A stretch of DNA of 64,000 nucleotides from the NCBI RefSeq assembly GCF_002848345.1, contig NZ_CP025429.1, forward strand, positions 4,092,001 to 4,156,000, written 5' to 3'. The DNA comes from Chromobacterium sp. ATCC 53434. Lineage in GTDB: Bacteria; Pseudomonadota; Gammaproteobacteria; Burkholderiales; Chromobacteriaceae. The notes under the pieces are model-generated. The model ran no database searches. It worked only from the letters and a program-made list of their open reading frames with translations, and was not told the DNA's origin. This document shows positions 37,763 through 47,580 of this stretch, one piece after another. The position numbers and the translations under genes were made by a program. The first letter of the stretch is position 1; every line of letters begins with the position of its first letter.

Positions 37763-38596
37763 TTATTTGCCGGCCGCCAATTCGATGGGCCGGTAGGCAT
37801 CGCACGGCAGCGAGAACAGCTGTCTGTCGTCCAGCCGCAGGGCCGACAGGCTGCCGCCCCACAGGCAGCCGGAATCGATGGCCAGCACATCCTCGTCCAG
37901 ATGGACGCCCAGCGCCGACCAGTGGCCGCAGACGATGGGCGTGCCGCCATGGCGGCGGCCCGGCGCCTCGAACCATGGCACCAGACTCGCCGGCGCGCCG
38001 TCGATTTCGCCCTTGTAGCTCAGGTCCAGCTCGCCGTCCCGCGTCAGGAAGCGCATTCGCGTCATCGCATTGACGATCAGCCGCAGCCGGTCCGAGCCCT
38101 TCAGATCGTCGCTCCAGCGCGTGGGTTTGTTGCCGTACAATCGGCCGAGGAACTCCCGGTGCCGCTGTCCGGACAGGCCGAACTCCACCTCCTCGGCCAG
38201 CCTCAGCGCCTTGGATATGGTCCACTCGGGCAACAGGCCGGCGTGGACCATCGCATAGCCCTGCCCCTCCAGCATCAGCGGCTGGCAACGCAACCAGTCC
38301 AGCAACACCTTGCCGTCGGCGGCGTTGAGAATGTCGTCTATCGTGTCGTCGCGGTGCAGCTTGCCGAATCCTTCCGACACCGCCAGCAAGTGCAGATCGT
38401 GATTGCCCAGCACCATCTCCACCTGGTCCTGGTGCTGGAATACCCAGCGCAGCACCTCCAGCGACTGCGGGCCGCGGTTGACCAGATCGCCGGTCAGCCA
38501 CAGCGTGTCCTTGCCGGGATTGAAATCGATCAGCCGCAACAGCTGCTGGAACGGGCCGAAACAGCCCTGGATGTCGCCGATTGCATAGATGGCCAT
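37763..38596 (-). CDS. apaH: Symmetrical bis(5'-nucleosyl)-tetraphosphatase
   Basis: A 277-residue metallophosphatase that splits Ap4A to two ADP and can remove Np4 caps from RNA. Motifs are GDIQGCFGPFQQLL (metal site, Gln for the usual His), LTGDLVNRGPQSLEVL, VLGNHDLHLLAV and IVCGHWSALG. Length matches E. coli ApaH (about 280). It lies 76 bp upstream of the MBOAT gene on the same strand and may be co-transcribed with it. It is divergent from rep. Confidence 0.96.
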   Translation of the reverse strand: MAIYAIGDIQGCFGPFQQLLRLIDFNPGKDTLWLTGDLVNRGPQSLEVLRWVFQHQDQVEMVLGNHDLHLLAVSEGFGKLHRDDTIDDILNAADGKVLLDWLRCQPLMLEGQGYAMVHAGLLPEWTISKALRLAEEVEFGLSGQRHREFLGRLYGNKPTRWSDDLKGSDRLRLIVNAMTRMRFLTRDGELDLSYKGEIDGAPASLVPWFEAPGRRHGGTPIVCGHWSALGVHLDEDVLAIDSGCLWGGSLSALRLDDRQLFSLPCDAYRPIELAAGK

Positions 38597-38720
38597 ATTC
38601 TTTTCCTGGGAAGCGGATCGGTGCGAGGGTCAGATTCCATCCGCGATAAGCCATGATACCCCATGCTACAATGCACGGCCTTGATTACCGATTCGCTACG
38701 CCCGTCCGGGCCAGACCGCC

Positions 38721-40745
38721 ATGTCCGCTCCCTTGCTCAATCCGCCGCAGCGCGCGGCCATCCACTATCTCGACGGCCCGCTGCTGGTGCTGGCGGGCGC
38801 CGGTTCGGGCAAGACCCGGGTGATCACCTACAAGATCGCCCATCTGGTGCGCGAAGGCGGCATTCCGGCGCGCCATATCGCCGCGATCACCTTCACCAAC
38901 AAGGCGGCGCGCGAGATGCTGGAACGCGTCGGCAAGCTGATGAGCTCGTCCGAGATCCGCGGCATCACCGTGTCCACCTTCCACTCGCTGGGCATGCACA
39001 TCCTGCGGCAGGAAGCCACCCATCTGGGCTACAAGCCGCAGTTCTCGATCCTGGACTCCTACGACGCCGGCAAGATCATCGCCGACATCCTCAATACCAC
39101 GTCCAAGGACGAGATTCGCAAGGTGCAGAGCCAGATCTCGCTGTGGAAAAACGACCTGAAGACGCCGGACGACATGCTGCTGTCGGCGCAGGACCAGTGG
39201 GAAAGCGTCTGCGCCAGAACCTATATCGCCTATCAGGACACGCTGAGCGCCTACCAGGCGATGGACTTCGACGACCTGATCCGGCTGCCGGTGCAGCTGT
39301 TCCGCGAGCATCCCGAGGTGCTGCTGAAATGGCAGGGCAAGCTGCGCTACCTGCTGATAGACGAATACCAGGACACCAACACCTGCCAGTACCAGCTGGT
39401 GAAGCTGCTGACCGGCGTGCGCGGCCTGTTCACCGCCGTCGGCGACGACGACCAGTCCATCTACGCCTGGCGCGGCGCCAATATGGAAAACCTGCGCCTG
39501 CTGCAGCAGGACTTCCCGGCCTTGAAGGTGATCAAGCTGGAGCAGAACTACCGCTCCACCGCCCGCATCCTGCGCGCCGCCAACAGCGTGATCTCCAATA
39601 ATCCCAAGCTGTTCGAGAAACAGCTGTGGAGCGAGCTGGGCCTTGGCGAGCCGATACACGTCGTCCAGTGCAAGGACGAAGAGCACGAGGCGGAGACCGT
39701 GGTGCAGAAACTGCTGGCTCACAAGTTTGAATGCCGGACCGATTTCAAGGACTACGCCATCCTGTACCGCGGCAACTACCAGGCGCGGATTTTCGAGCAG
39801 GCGCTGCGCAACCAGCGCATTCCGTACCAGATGGCCGGCGGTCAGAGCTTCTTCGACAAGCCGGAGATCAAGGACCTGCTGGCCTATATGCGGCTGATCA
39901 CCAATCCGGACGACGATCCGGCCTTCATTCGCGCGCTGACCACGCCTAAGCGCGGCGTCGGCGCCGGCACGCTGGAAAAGCTCGGCGCCTGGGCCGGCCA
40001 GTACGGCAAGAGCCTGTTCGCCGCCGCGCACGACGCCGGCCTGCGCGTCCAGGTTCAGCAGGCGCAATTGGCGCCGCTGGAGCAGTTCTGCGAATTCATC
40101 TCCCGGCTGCAATACCGCGCCACCGGCGAGGAAGCCGGCAAGCTCGCGCTGGAACTGCTGCAGACGATAGGCTACGAAGCCTGGCTGTACGACAGCGAGG
40201 ACAGCCCCAAGATCGCCGAGACCAAGTGGAAGAACCTGCTGGAGATGGTGGCCTGGCTGGCGAAGAAGGGCGAGGCCGACGGCAAGAACTTGATCGAGCT
40301 GACCCAGACCATCGCGCTGATCACGATGCTGGAAGGCCGCGACGAGGGCGAGGTCGACGCGGTTAGGATGTCGACGCTGCACGCGTCCAAGGGCCTGGAG
40401 TACCCGCACGTGTTCCTGGTCGGCTGCGAGGAAGGCATCCTGCCGCACAGCGAATCGGTGGAGAACGGCATGGTCGAGGAAGAGCGGCGGTTGATGTATG
40501 TCGGCATCACCCGCGCCCAGCGCGGCCTGACGCTGAGCTACTGCGTCAAGCGCCGCCGCGCCGGCGAATGGCAGTTCATCGAGCCGTCGCGCTTCATCTC
40601 CGAGATAGACGGCGACGATCTGCGCCATTTCGGCAAGCCGGGCGCCGAACCGCTGGTCAGCAAAAGCGAAGGTAAATCGCGTCTGGCCAATCTGACGGCG
40701 ATGCTGGCAGGCAAGGATAAATCCGGCGAATCGCCGGCTGATTGA
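38721..40745 (+). CDS. rep: ATP-dependent DNA helicase Rep (SF1, UvrD/PcrA family)
   Basis: A 674-residue SF1A helicase. Motif Q/I is LNPPQRAAIHYLDGPLLVLAGAGSGKTRVITYKIAHLV; motif II LLIDEYQDTNTCQYQLVKLL; motif III AVGDDDQSIYAWRGA; motif IV LEQNYRS; motif V VRMSTLHASKGLEYPHVFLVGCEEGILPH; motif VI RRLMYVGITRAQ. VQQAQL and the short C-terminus fit Rep (673 residues in E. coli) better than UvrD. It removes proteins ahead of the replisome. It has its own promoter region in the 124-bp gap after divergent apaH. Confidence 0.94.
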   Translation: MSAPLLNPPQRAAIHYLDGPLLVLAGAGSGKTRVITYKIAHLVREGGIPARHIAAITFTNKAAREMLERVGKLMSSSEIRGITVSTFHSLGMHILRQEATHLGYKPQFSILDSYDAGKIIADILNTTSKDEIRKVQSQISLWKNDLKTPDDMLLSAQDQWESVCARTYIAYQDTLSAYQAMDFDDLIRLPVQLFREHPEVLLKWQGKLRYLLIDEYQDTNTCQYQLVKLLTGVRGLFTAVGDDDQSIYAWRGANMENLRLLQQDFPALKVIKLEQNYRSTARILRAANSVISNNPKLFEKQLWSELGLGEPIHVVQCKDEEHEAETVVQKLLAHKFECRTDFKDYAILYRGNYQARIFEQALRNQRIPYQMAGGQSFFDKPEIKDLLAYMRLITNPDDDPAFIRALTTPKRGVGAGTLEKLGAWAGQYGKSLFAAAHDAGLRVQVQQAQLAPLEQFCEFISRLQYRATGEEAGKLALELLQTIGYEAWLYDSEDSPKIAETKWKNLLEMVAWLAKKGEADGKNLIELTQTIALITMLEGRDEGEVDAVRMSTLHASKGLEYPHVFLVGCEEGILPHSESVENGMVEEERRLMYVGITRAQRGLTLSYCVKRRRAGEWQFIEPSRFISEIDGDDLRHFGKPGAEPLVSKSEGKSRLANLTAMLAGKDKSGESPAD

Positions 40746-40960
40746 AAACGGAAAAAGAAAATGGCGCCTAAAAAGACGCCACAAAGAAGAATGAGGAACA
40801 TCTCTGGGTGAAGCGAGGCTGGGGAACCTCACCTGACTGATAAGCTTGAACCGCCTACCGGTCAATCAGATGTGCCTATGATGCCGCAAACCTGGCCTCT
40901 CGCCACCTGTCCTTTTTAACCGGTCACATTCATTGACATTTCCATGCGGCCCCGCAATGA

Positions 40961-40988
40961 AAAACACCCCGCTGTCGCGGGGTGTTTT
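40961..40988. terminator. Bidirectional terminator between rep and cytochrome c5 gene
   Basis: A perfect 12-bp stem, AAAACACCCCGC with GCGGGGTGTTTT around TGTC, lies at the far end of the 258-bp gap between convergent rep and the cytochrome gene. Nothing else convincing was seen in 40746-40960. Confidence 0.88.
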
Positions 40989-41003
40989 GACTCGATATGC
41001 GGC

Positions 41004-41747
41004 TCACTTGGAATTGTTGACCATATATTCGATCGCGGCGCGGAATTCGGCGTCGCTGCCGGTATAACCGCCCTTCGGCGGCATCGCGTTCAGGCCCTTG
41101 GTGGCGATCTTCACCACCTCGTCCATGCCCGGCTTCAGACGCGCTGCCCAGGCCGCCTTGTCGCCGAACTTCGGCGCGCCGGCGACGCCGGCCGCGTGGC
41201 AGGCCACGCAGACGCTCTCGTAGATCTTCTTGCCGACCACCGCGGGATCGGCCGCCGCCGCCGCTGCGCCGGCGCCGCCGACCGGCGGCTCGGTGAACTT
41301 GCCGCCGCCGGCGTTGCCCATATAAGCGACCGCGCGCTTGAGCTCGTCGTCGCTCAGGTCCGGCGAACCGCCCTTGGCCGGCATCGCGTTGAAGCCGTGC
41401 AGCGCATGGTCGACCAGCGTGTCCCAGCCCTTGGCGATGTGCGGCGCCCAGGACGCGGCGTCGCCGAACTTCGGCGAGCCCGCCAGGCCGGTGCCATGAC
41501 AGGAAATGCAAATCGCCTTGTATACCTGTTCGCCGGTGCGCATGCCCGGCGGCGCGTCGCTGGCCTTGGCCTCGCCGACCGGCTTCAGGCGGGAAGCCAC
41601 CGCCTCCCTGGTCATCACTTCGGCATCCACATTGAAACCACTGGTGGCGAGCTTGGCCAGCAGCCAAATCGCCACGACAAGAAAGACAACGATGCTGACC
41701 AGAACCTTCACGATCTGGCCAGGGGCCATTGCGTTCTCATTACTCAT
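41004..41747 (-). CDS. Two-domain cytochrome c5-family protein (dihaem, membrane-anchored)
   Basis: A 247-residue protein with a membrane span near residues 12-33 and two class I c-type haem domains. Haem sites are CISCH (80-84) and CVACH (180-184). Each domain ends with the distal methionine in NAMPAKGG and NAMPPKGG, typical of the c5 family. It probably carries electrons in the periplasm from the bc1 complex to a terminal oxidase or nitrite reductase, as Neisseria cytochrome c5 does. The two halves are tandem duplicates joined by an Ala/Gly linker. A strong promoter is present upstream. Confidence 0.93.
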   Translation of the reverse strand: MSNENAMAPGQIVKVLVSIVVFLVVAIWLLAKLATSGFNVDAEVMTREAVASRLKPVGEAKASDAPPGMRTGEQVYKAICISCHGTGLAGSPKFGDAASWAPHIAKGWDTLVDHALHGFNAMPAKGGSPDLSDDELKRAVAYMGNAGGGKFTEPPVGGAGAAAAAADPAVVGKKIYESVCVACHAAGVAGAPKFGDKAAWAARLKPGMDEVVKIATKGLNAMPPKGGYTGSDAEFRAAIEYMVNNSK

Positions 41748-41788
41748 CCCGAGCCTCGCCTGAAAATAATGACAATTAAAACCCGTCG

Positions 41789-41817
41789 ATTATAAGGGAT
41801 GCATGTTTGCAAGGCAA
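41789..41817 (-). promoter_or_regulatory. Sigma-70 promoter for the cytochrome c5 gene
   Basis: On the minus strand TTGCCT (41812-41817) and a perfect TATAAT (41789-41794) are 17 bases apart. Transcription would start near 41782, about 35 bases before the ATG. Confidence 0.65.
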
Positions 41818-41829
41818 AAAACCATACCC

Positions 41830-41859
41830 TGGACTCGGATTAGTTTTTTGCGGTATGAT
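41830..41859 (+). promoter_or_regulatory. Candidate promoter for tRNA-Arg
   Basis: TGGACT (41830-41835), an 18-base spacer and TATGAT (41854-41859) lie 26 bases before the mature tRNA 5' end. It is divergent from the cytochrome promoter. Confidence 0.5.
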
Positions 41860-41885
41860 GCGTCCACTTGATTGAAATTTACAGC

Positions 41886-41962
41886 GCACCCGTAGCTCAG
41901 TTGGATAGAGTGTCAGTTTCCGAAGCTGAAGGTCACAGGTTCGATCCCTGTCGGGTGCGCCA
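41886..41962 (+). tRNA. tRNA-Arg (anticodon CCG)
   Basis: The 77-base gene has acceptor GCACCCG with CGGGTGC, discriminator G and encoded CCA. The D arm is GCTCAGTTGGATAGAGT. The anticodon stem TCAGT with GCTGA encloses TTCCGAA (anticodon CCG), and the T arm is ACAGG-TTCGATC-CCTGT. It reads the CGG codon. Confidence 0.97.
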
Positions 41963-41970
41963 ACAAAATC

Positions 41971-42010
41971 AAAGGCTTGATGGCATATTGCCTCAGGCCT
42001 TTTGTTTTTT
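41971..42010 (+). terminator. Rho-independent terminator after tRNA-Arg
   Basis: The outer stem AAAGGC with GCCTTT and inner stems TGA/TCA and GGC/GCC form a hairpin ending in TTTTGTTTTTT, starting 9 bases after the tRNA. Confidence 0.8.
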
Positions 42011-42132
42011 CCGTCACATTTCCCATTGAATTTCCCTTTTCCCGGTAAACCGGAAAACTTCCCGCCAGAACCGCAGGCAAGCGCCACCCCGACGGCCGAC
42101 GCTCGCCGACAGCGTTTTTTTACGCATCAAAT

Positions 42133-42171
42133 TTGATATAGATCATTCGGGCAGTGCTTTTGGCCTAATTA
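42133..42171 (+). promoter_or_regulatory. FNR/ANR-type site with class II promoter spacing, no annotated target
   Basis: TTGAT-ATAG-ATCAT (42133-42146) matches the FNR/ANR consensus TTGAT-N4-ATCAA at nine of ten fixed positions. A -10-like TAATTA (42166-42171) lies where FNR centred near -41.5 would put it, giving transcription to the right from about 42180. Downstream to 42293 is a GC-rich stretch with a strong hairpin (GGCGCCATCG...CGATGCCGGCGCC) and no convincing ORF. The rest of the 41963-42321 gap holds only terminators. Confidence 0.5.
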
Positions 42172-42293
42172 CATGATGCCGTTCTGCCACACCTGGGCCG
42201 GCGGCGCCATCGATGTCGCGATGCCGGCGCCCTAATCGGATGATAGGCGATGAACGGCGGCGGCGGAGTCCCTGCCGGCATCCGCGATAAAAA

Positions 42294-42313
42294 ACCCCCG
42301 CCGGAGCGGGGGT
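42294..42313 (-). terminator. Terminator after the ABC exporter gene
   Basis: Stem ACCCCCGC with GCGGGGGT around CGGA, followed on the minus strand by a run of T residues, 8 bp past the ABC gene stop. Confidence 0.85.
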
Positions 42314-42321
42314 CGAATGGC

Positions 42322-44184
<1,863 letters not shown>

Positions 44185-44350
44185 AAAGATCGCTCCGTTC
44201 TCCGAAACCGGGCGGTTTCAGATTAGGGGTTTAGGGGAGCGATGACGGTAGCCTATCCTGCACTTGTTCGCAATGGAAATTTACGCTGTGGTCAGCTTGG
44301 TCAGCGAAACGCATGACTGGAGATCGGGTGCCAAACCTCCGCAGGCGGCG

Positions 44351-44557
44351 CTAGGCCGGTTCGACCCGGATATAGACCTCTTCGAGCTTTTCCGAGGTGC
44401 GCGCCTTGACGTCCACCTTGTGCACCTCGGCGCGCAGCCGGCCCTTGTAAACCTGCAGCATCAGCTCCGCCGCCCGCCGCGCCTGCTCCTGCGTCGGATG
44501 CAGCGGTCCGCTGTCGTCGATGCCGAAATCCGGAGAAATCAGTTTCAACCGATACAT
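44351..44557 (-). CDS. Small conserved-looking protein of unknown function (68 residues)
   Basis: The 68-residue reading frame starts MYRLKLISPDFGI and ends VYIRVEPA. It has a mixed alpha/beta pattern with an amphipathic helix (residues 22-38, TQEQARRAAELMLQVYK) and then a charged beta strand region. There is no signal peptide, metal motif or membrane segment. AGAG lies 9 bases before the ATG, and its codon use matches neighbouring genes, with third positions mostly G or C. It is transcribed in the same direction as the ABC exporter but separated by 166 bp. No family is recognised. Confidence 0.6.
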   Translation of the reverse strand: MYRLKLISPDFGIDDSGPLHPTQEQARRAAELMLQVYKGRLRAEVHKVDVKARTSEKLEEVYIRVEPA

Positions 44558-44803
44558 TATTGTTAACTCTAGCTAAAACGGCGTTATTTGGAGTTTTTAT
44601 ACTAAATGCATGTCCTCCATCCGATTCTACATGAGTTTAACTGCGCGCTGCCACCATCATGTTTTTGCAAGCATTCGACTGAATTTTGTCGACAATCGAT
44701 GAAAAATCCCGGCAATTCAAACAAGGATTGAAAATGTCGGAATCATCTTAAATGCAATAATGAATGAGTAAAAAGCATGCCGACAGCGGCAAAGACAAGA
44801 AAA
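44558..44803. other. AT-rich intergenic stretch without a gene
   Basis: About 245 bp between the 68-residue gene and the NUDIX terminator is unusually AT-rich. It has only very short open frames. It probably holds the promoter of the small gene on the minus strand (an AGTATAAAAA element near 44595), but no full promoter could be assigned. Confidence 0.4.
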
Positions 44804-44825
44804 AACCCGCCGGCTTGGGCGGGTT
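44804..44825 (-). terminator. Terminator after the NUDIX gene
   Basis: Stem AACCCGCC with GGCGGGTT around a 6-base loop. On the minus strand it is followed by TTT TCTTGTCTTT-like U-rich sequence, about 30 bp past the NUDIX stop. Confidence 0.8.
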
Positions 44826-44855
44826 GGCGTCTATGAGGACGGGGGGTTCCGGCGC

Positions 44856-45737
44856 TCAGGCCGGCTGCGCCGTGTCGGCCGCCAGATCGTGGCGCACCCG
44901 CGCCAGCGCGTCGGCCACCTGCCGGTTGCGCGCGCCCCAGTAGCCCAGCCGGCACAGCGCGTCCAGACAGACCAGCGCGGCGTCTATCATGAAGCGCTCG
45001 GCCACCAGGAGCCGCTCCACCTCTTCCAGCGGCAGCAACAGGTGCTCGGCCACTTCGCCATCCTGGCAGAGCGGCTGCGCGCCCGGCTCCAGCCATAAAT
45101 CGTAAACGTACAGCCATTCGCGGTGCAGGCCCCGCGCGACCGGCCGTTGCGCCAACAGCAGCGCGACCGGCCTCAAGTCGTCGACCTGCTCGCGCGAGAC
45201 GCCGGCCTCTTCCCACGCCTCGCGCTCCAACGCCAGCGCCAGCGTCTCGCCGGCGGCGACGCCGCCGCCGACCAGGTTGTCCATCCGATTGGGATCCACG
45301 GCCTTGTGCGGACTGCGCCGGCCCACCCACATCCGGACCTCGCCGTCGGCCATCCGGCACAGGCCGTTGACGTGGACGGCGCGGCTGGTCAAACCCAGCG
45401 GCCGGAACGCGGCGCGTTCCAATTCGAAATACCGGGAGCCGTCGTTGCGAAAGGCGGTGAAGTTCTCATTGCGCCAGCCGTTGAGCCAGCCGGCTTGCTG
45501 CCAGCGGCGCGCCGCCTGCGCCAACGCATGGCTGATGCTGCGGTAACTGCCGCCCAGCCGGCAGAACAGGCCCTGGAAGTTTTCCTCGAACAGCGCCGCC
45601 TCGTGCCGCAGCAGCCGTTCCTTCCACTCCCCATTGACGCACCCCATTCTTTCGCCGCCAATGAACAGCGGCGTGAACGGTCGCGCATCGAAACGGCTGA
45701 CCTTGTCGAGATAGCCCAGTACTGCGTCCACCAGCAT
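44856..45737 (-). CDS. NUDIX hydrolase with an N-terminal DUF4743 domain
   Basis: A 293-residue protein. The first 115 residues resemble DUF4743 (FIGGERMGCVNGEWKERLL, FRNDGSRYFELERAAFRPLGL). The NUDIX domain has an intact box at about 159-180, G-VAAGE-TLALALEREAWEEAGV, giving the metal-binding REAWEE. Eukaryotic relatives of this two-domain type, such as yeast YJR142W, hydrolyse oxidised or otherwise damaged thiamine diphosphate, so a metabolite-repair role is likely but inferred. A strong GGGGGAG precedes the ATG at 45737. It is 107 bp downstream of recD on the same strand, on the recD side of the recBC group. Confidence 0.87.
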   Translation of the reverse strand: MLVDAVLGYLDKVSRFDARPFTPLFIGGERMGCVNGEWKERLLRHEAALFEENFQGLFCRLGGSYRSISHALAQAARRWQQAGWLNGWRNENFTAFRNDGSRYFELERAAFRPLGLTSRAVHVNGLCRMADGEVRMWVGRRSPHKAVDPNRMDNLVGGGVAAGETLALALEREAWEEAGVSREQVDDLRPVALLLAQRPVARGLHREWLYVYDLWLEPGAQPLCQDGEVAEHLLLPLEEVERLLVAERFMIDAALVCLDALCRLGYWGARNRQVADALARVRHDLAADTAQPA

Positions 45738-45850
45738 GACCACTCCCCCTGCGTTTTACCGGGAAGGCTGCATATTAGGACGTCTGTCGGCGCTTGACTA
45801 ATCGTTGCCCGCACAAAGCCGGCAAGTGTTGCATTCTGTCCGCTGCCGGC

Positions 45851-47548
45851 TCAGCGCAGGCGGTCGGCCAGTCCCGAATCCCGCCGCGGCGCCATTCCCG
45901 CCCCGTCCAACCAGACCTCGCCGGCGCCGATGGCGGCGAAGCGCTCGCGCGCCCGTGTGATGGCGGTATACAGCAAGGCCCGGTTCAGCAATCCTCCCGC
46001 CTGCGGCGGCAATTGCAACCATACTTCGTCGTACTCCGAACCCTGGCTCTTGTGAACCGTCATCGCGAACACCGTGTCGTGCGCCGGCAGCCGGCCCGGC
46101 GCGAATTCGCGCCAGCCCCCGTCCTCGGACGGAAACAGCACCCGCAGTCCGGCCGGCCGCTGCAGGGCGAAACCGATGTCGCCGTTGAACAGTCCCAGGC
46201 CGTAATCATTCTCGCCTATCATCACCGGCCGTCCCGGGTACCAGTCCCGCCCCGGCTGCTTGGCGCCCCGCTCTTCCAGCTGGCGCTCGATGCGGCGGTT
46301 GCAGTCGGCCACCTGCCGCCGCTCGGCGGCCAGCAGCATGAAGGCGGCGAACGCCCGCTGCACCTCGTCCGGCCCGGCGCCGGCGGCCACCGTCTCCAAA
46401 TAGTCGGCGCGCATCGCCAGCAGCGCGTCGTCGTCGGCCGCGTCCCGCAGGCCGACGTCGGCCCAGCCCTCGTCCCGCAGCAGCCTCAGCGAAGCCGCGC
46501 CATCGCCGCCGTTGACCCGCCTCGCCAGCTCGCCGATGCCGGAGTCGGCGCCGAAACGGTGGCTGCGCGTCAGCAGCGCGACGCAATCGGTCAGCGCGCC
46601 GCCGTCGACACCGTCCCGCGGCAGCGCCTCACCCGCCACCCGCGCGAGCCAGTCCAGCGTGTCGTCGCGGTAGCCGATGCGGACGCACAACTCGCCCAGC
46701 ACCGCGCCGGCCTCCACCGACGACAGCTGGTCGCGGTCGCCCAGCAGCACCAGCCGCGCCTGAGACGGCAGCGCCGCCACTGTGTTCGCCATCATCGCCA
46801 GATCTATCATCGACGCCTCGTCCACCACCAGCACGTCCAGCGGCAGCGGATTGCCGTCATGATGGCGCGGCTGCCCGGCGCCGGGTCTCAGGCCGAGCAA
46901 GCGGTGCAGCGTTTCGGCCTTCGCCGGCAGCTGGCGCCGCACCGACTCGTCGATGTCCAAGCGCTCGCGCGCCGTCCGCACCGATTCGGACAGACGCGCC
47001 GCAGCCTTGCCGGTCGGCGCCGCCATCGCCATCACCAGCGGACGCGGCGACGCGGCCGCCAGCAACGCCAGCAGCCTCACCACGGTGGTGGTCTTGCCGG
47101 TGCCGGGACCGCCGGAAATCACCATCAGCCGCTGCCGCGCCGCCAGCGCCGCCGCCAGCTTCTGCCTATCCGGCCCGGCCTCGCCGCCGCCGGGAAAGAG
47201 CCGCGCCAGCCAGCCGGCCAGCGCCGCCTCGTCCGGCGGCGGCAGCGGTTCGGCCAGCCGGGCAAGGCCTTTCGCCAGCCTGTCCTCGTCGTGCCAGTGG
47301 CGGGCGAAGTACAGGCGGCCGGCCGCGTCCAGGATCAGCGGCGCGTACTCGCCGGGCGCGCCGACCAGGGCGCTGCCGCGCAACGCCCGGCTCTCGGGAC
47401 GGTGCGCCAGCGGCAGGCAGACGTGGCCGGCCAGATTGGCGCGGCCCAGCTCGCCGACCAGCGCCAGCACCGTGTCGTCGGCATCGGGGGCCAGACGGGC
47501 GAACAGCCGGACCAGTTGATCGGGCAATAGCGGGGGAGAGAAACTCAT
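45851..47548 (-). CDS. recD: Exodeoxyribonuclease V alpha subunit (RecD helicase)
   Basis: A 565-residue SF1B 5'-3' helicase, the fast motor of RecBCD. Walker A VISGGPGTGKTTTVVRLLAL is at about residues 144-163; Walker B LVVDEASMIDLAMMA; VLLGDRDQLSSVEAGAVLGEL; and the C-terminal FAMTVHKSQGSEYDEVWL with LLYTAITRARERF. The start ATG 47548 opens the conserved N-terminal domain. Unlike the usual recC-recB-recD order, two unrelated genes (a binding protein and pap) lie between recB and recD here, though all are on one strand with short gaps. Confidence 0.94.
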   Translation of the reverse strand: MSFSPPLLPDQLVRLFARLAPDADDTVLALVGELGRANLAGHVCLPLAHRPESRALRGSALVGAPGEYAPLILDAAGRLYFARHWHDEDRLAKGLARLAEPLPPPDEAALAGWLARLFPGGGEAGPDRQKLAAALAARQRLMVISGGPGTGKTTTVVRLLALLAAASPRPLVMAMAAPTGKAAARLSESVRTARERLDIDESVRRQLPAKAETLHRLLGLRPGAGQPRHHDGNPLPLDVLVVDEASMIDLAMMANTVAALPSQARLVLLGDRDQLSSVEAGAVLGELCVRIGYRDDTLDWLARVAGEALPRDGVDGGALTDCVALLTRSHRFGADSGIGELARRVNGGDGAASLRLLRDEGWADVGLRDAADDDALLAMRADYLETVAAGAGPDEVQRAFAAFMLLAAERRQVADCNRRIERQLEERGAKQPGRDWYPGRPVMIGENDYGLGLFNGDIGFALQRPAGLRVLFPSEDGGWREFAPGRLPAHDTVFAMTVHKSQGSEYDEVWLQLPPQAGGLLNRALLYTAITRARERFAAIGAGEVWLDGAGMAPRRDSGLADRLR

Positions 47549-47580
47549 GACGGCATCCGGAAATGGGGAGGGCGGCGCGC

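Noticed and set aside
42133..42171. FNR-type site as a promoter of the ABC exporter
   Set aside because: The exporter is transcribed towards this site on the minus strand and ends before it, so the site cannot drive it. No -10 element was found on the minus strand at the right distance.
42173..42235. 20-codon ORF (starting ATGATG) downstream of the FNR-type site
   Set aside because: Its start lies before the predicted transcription start, it has no ribosome site and the peptide has no recognisable feature.
44766..44903. Short plus-strand frame starting ATGAGTAAAAAG near the NUDIX terminator
   Set aside because: It runs through the terminator stem and then antisense to the NUDIX gene, with no support as a gene.
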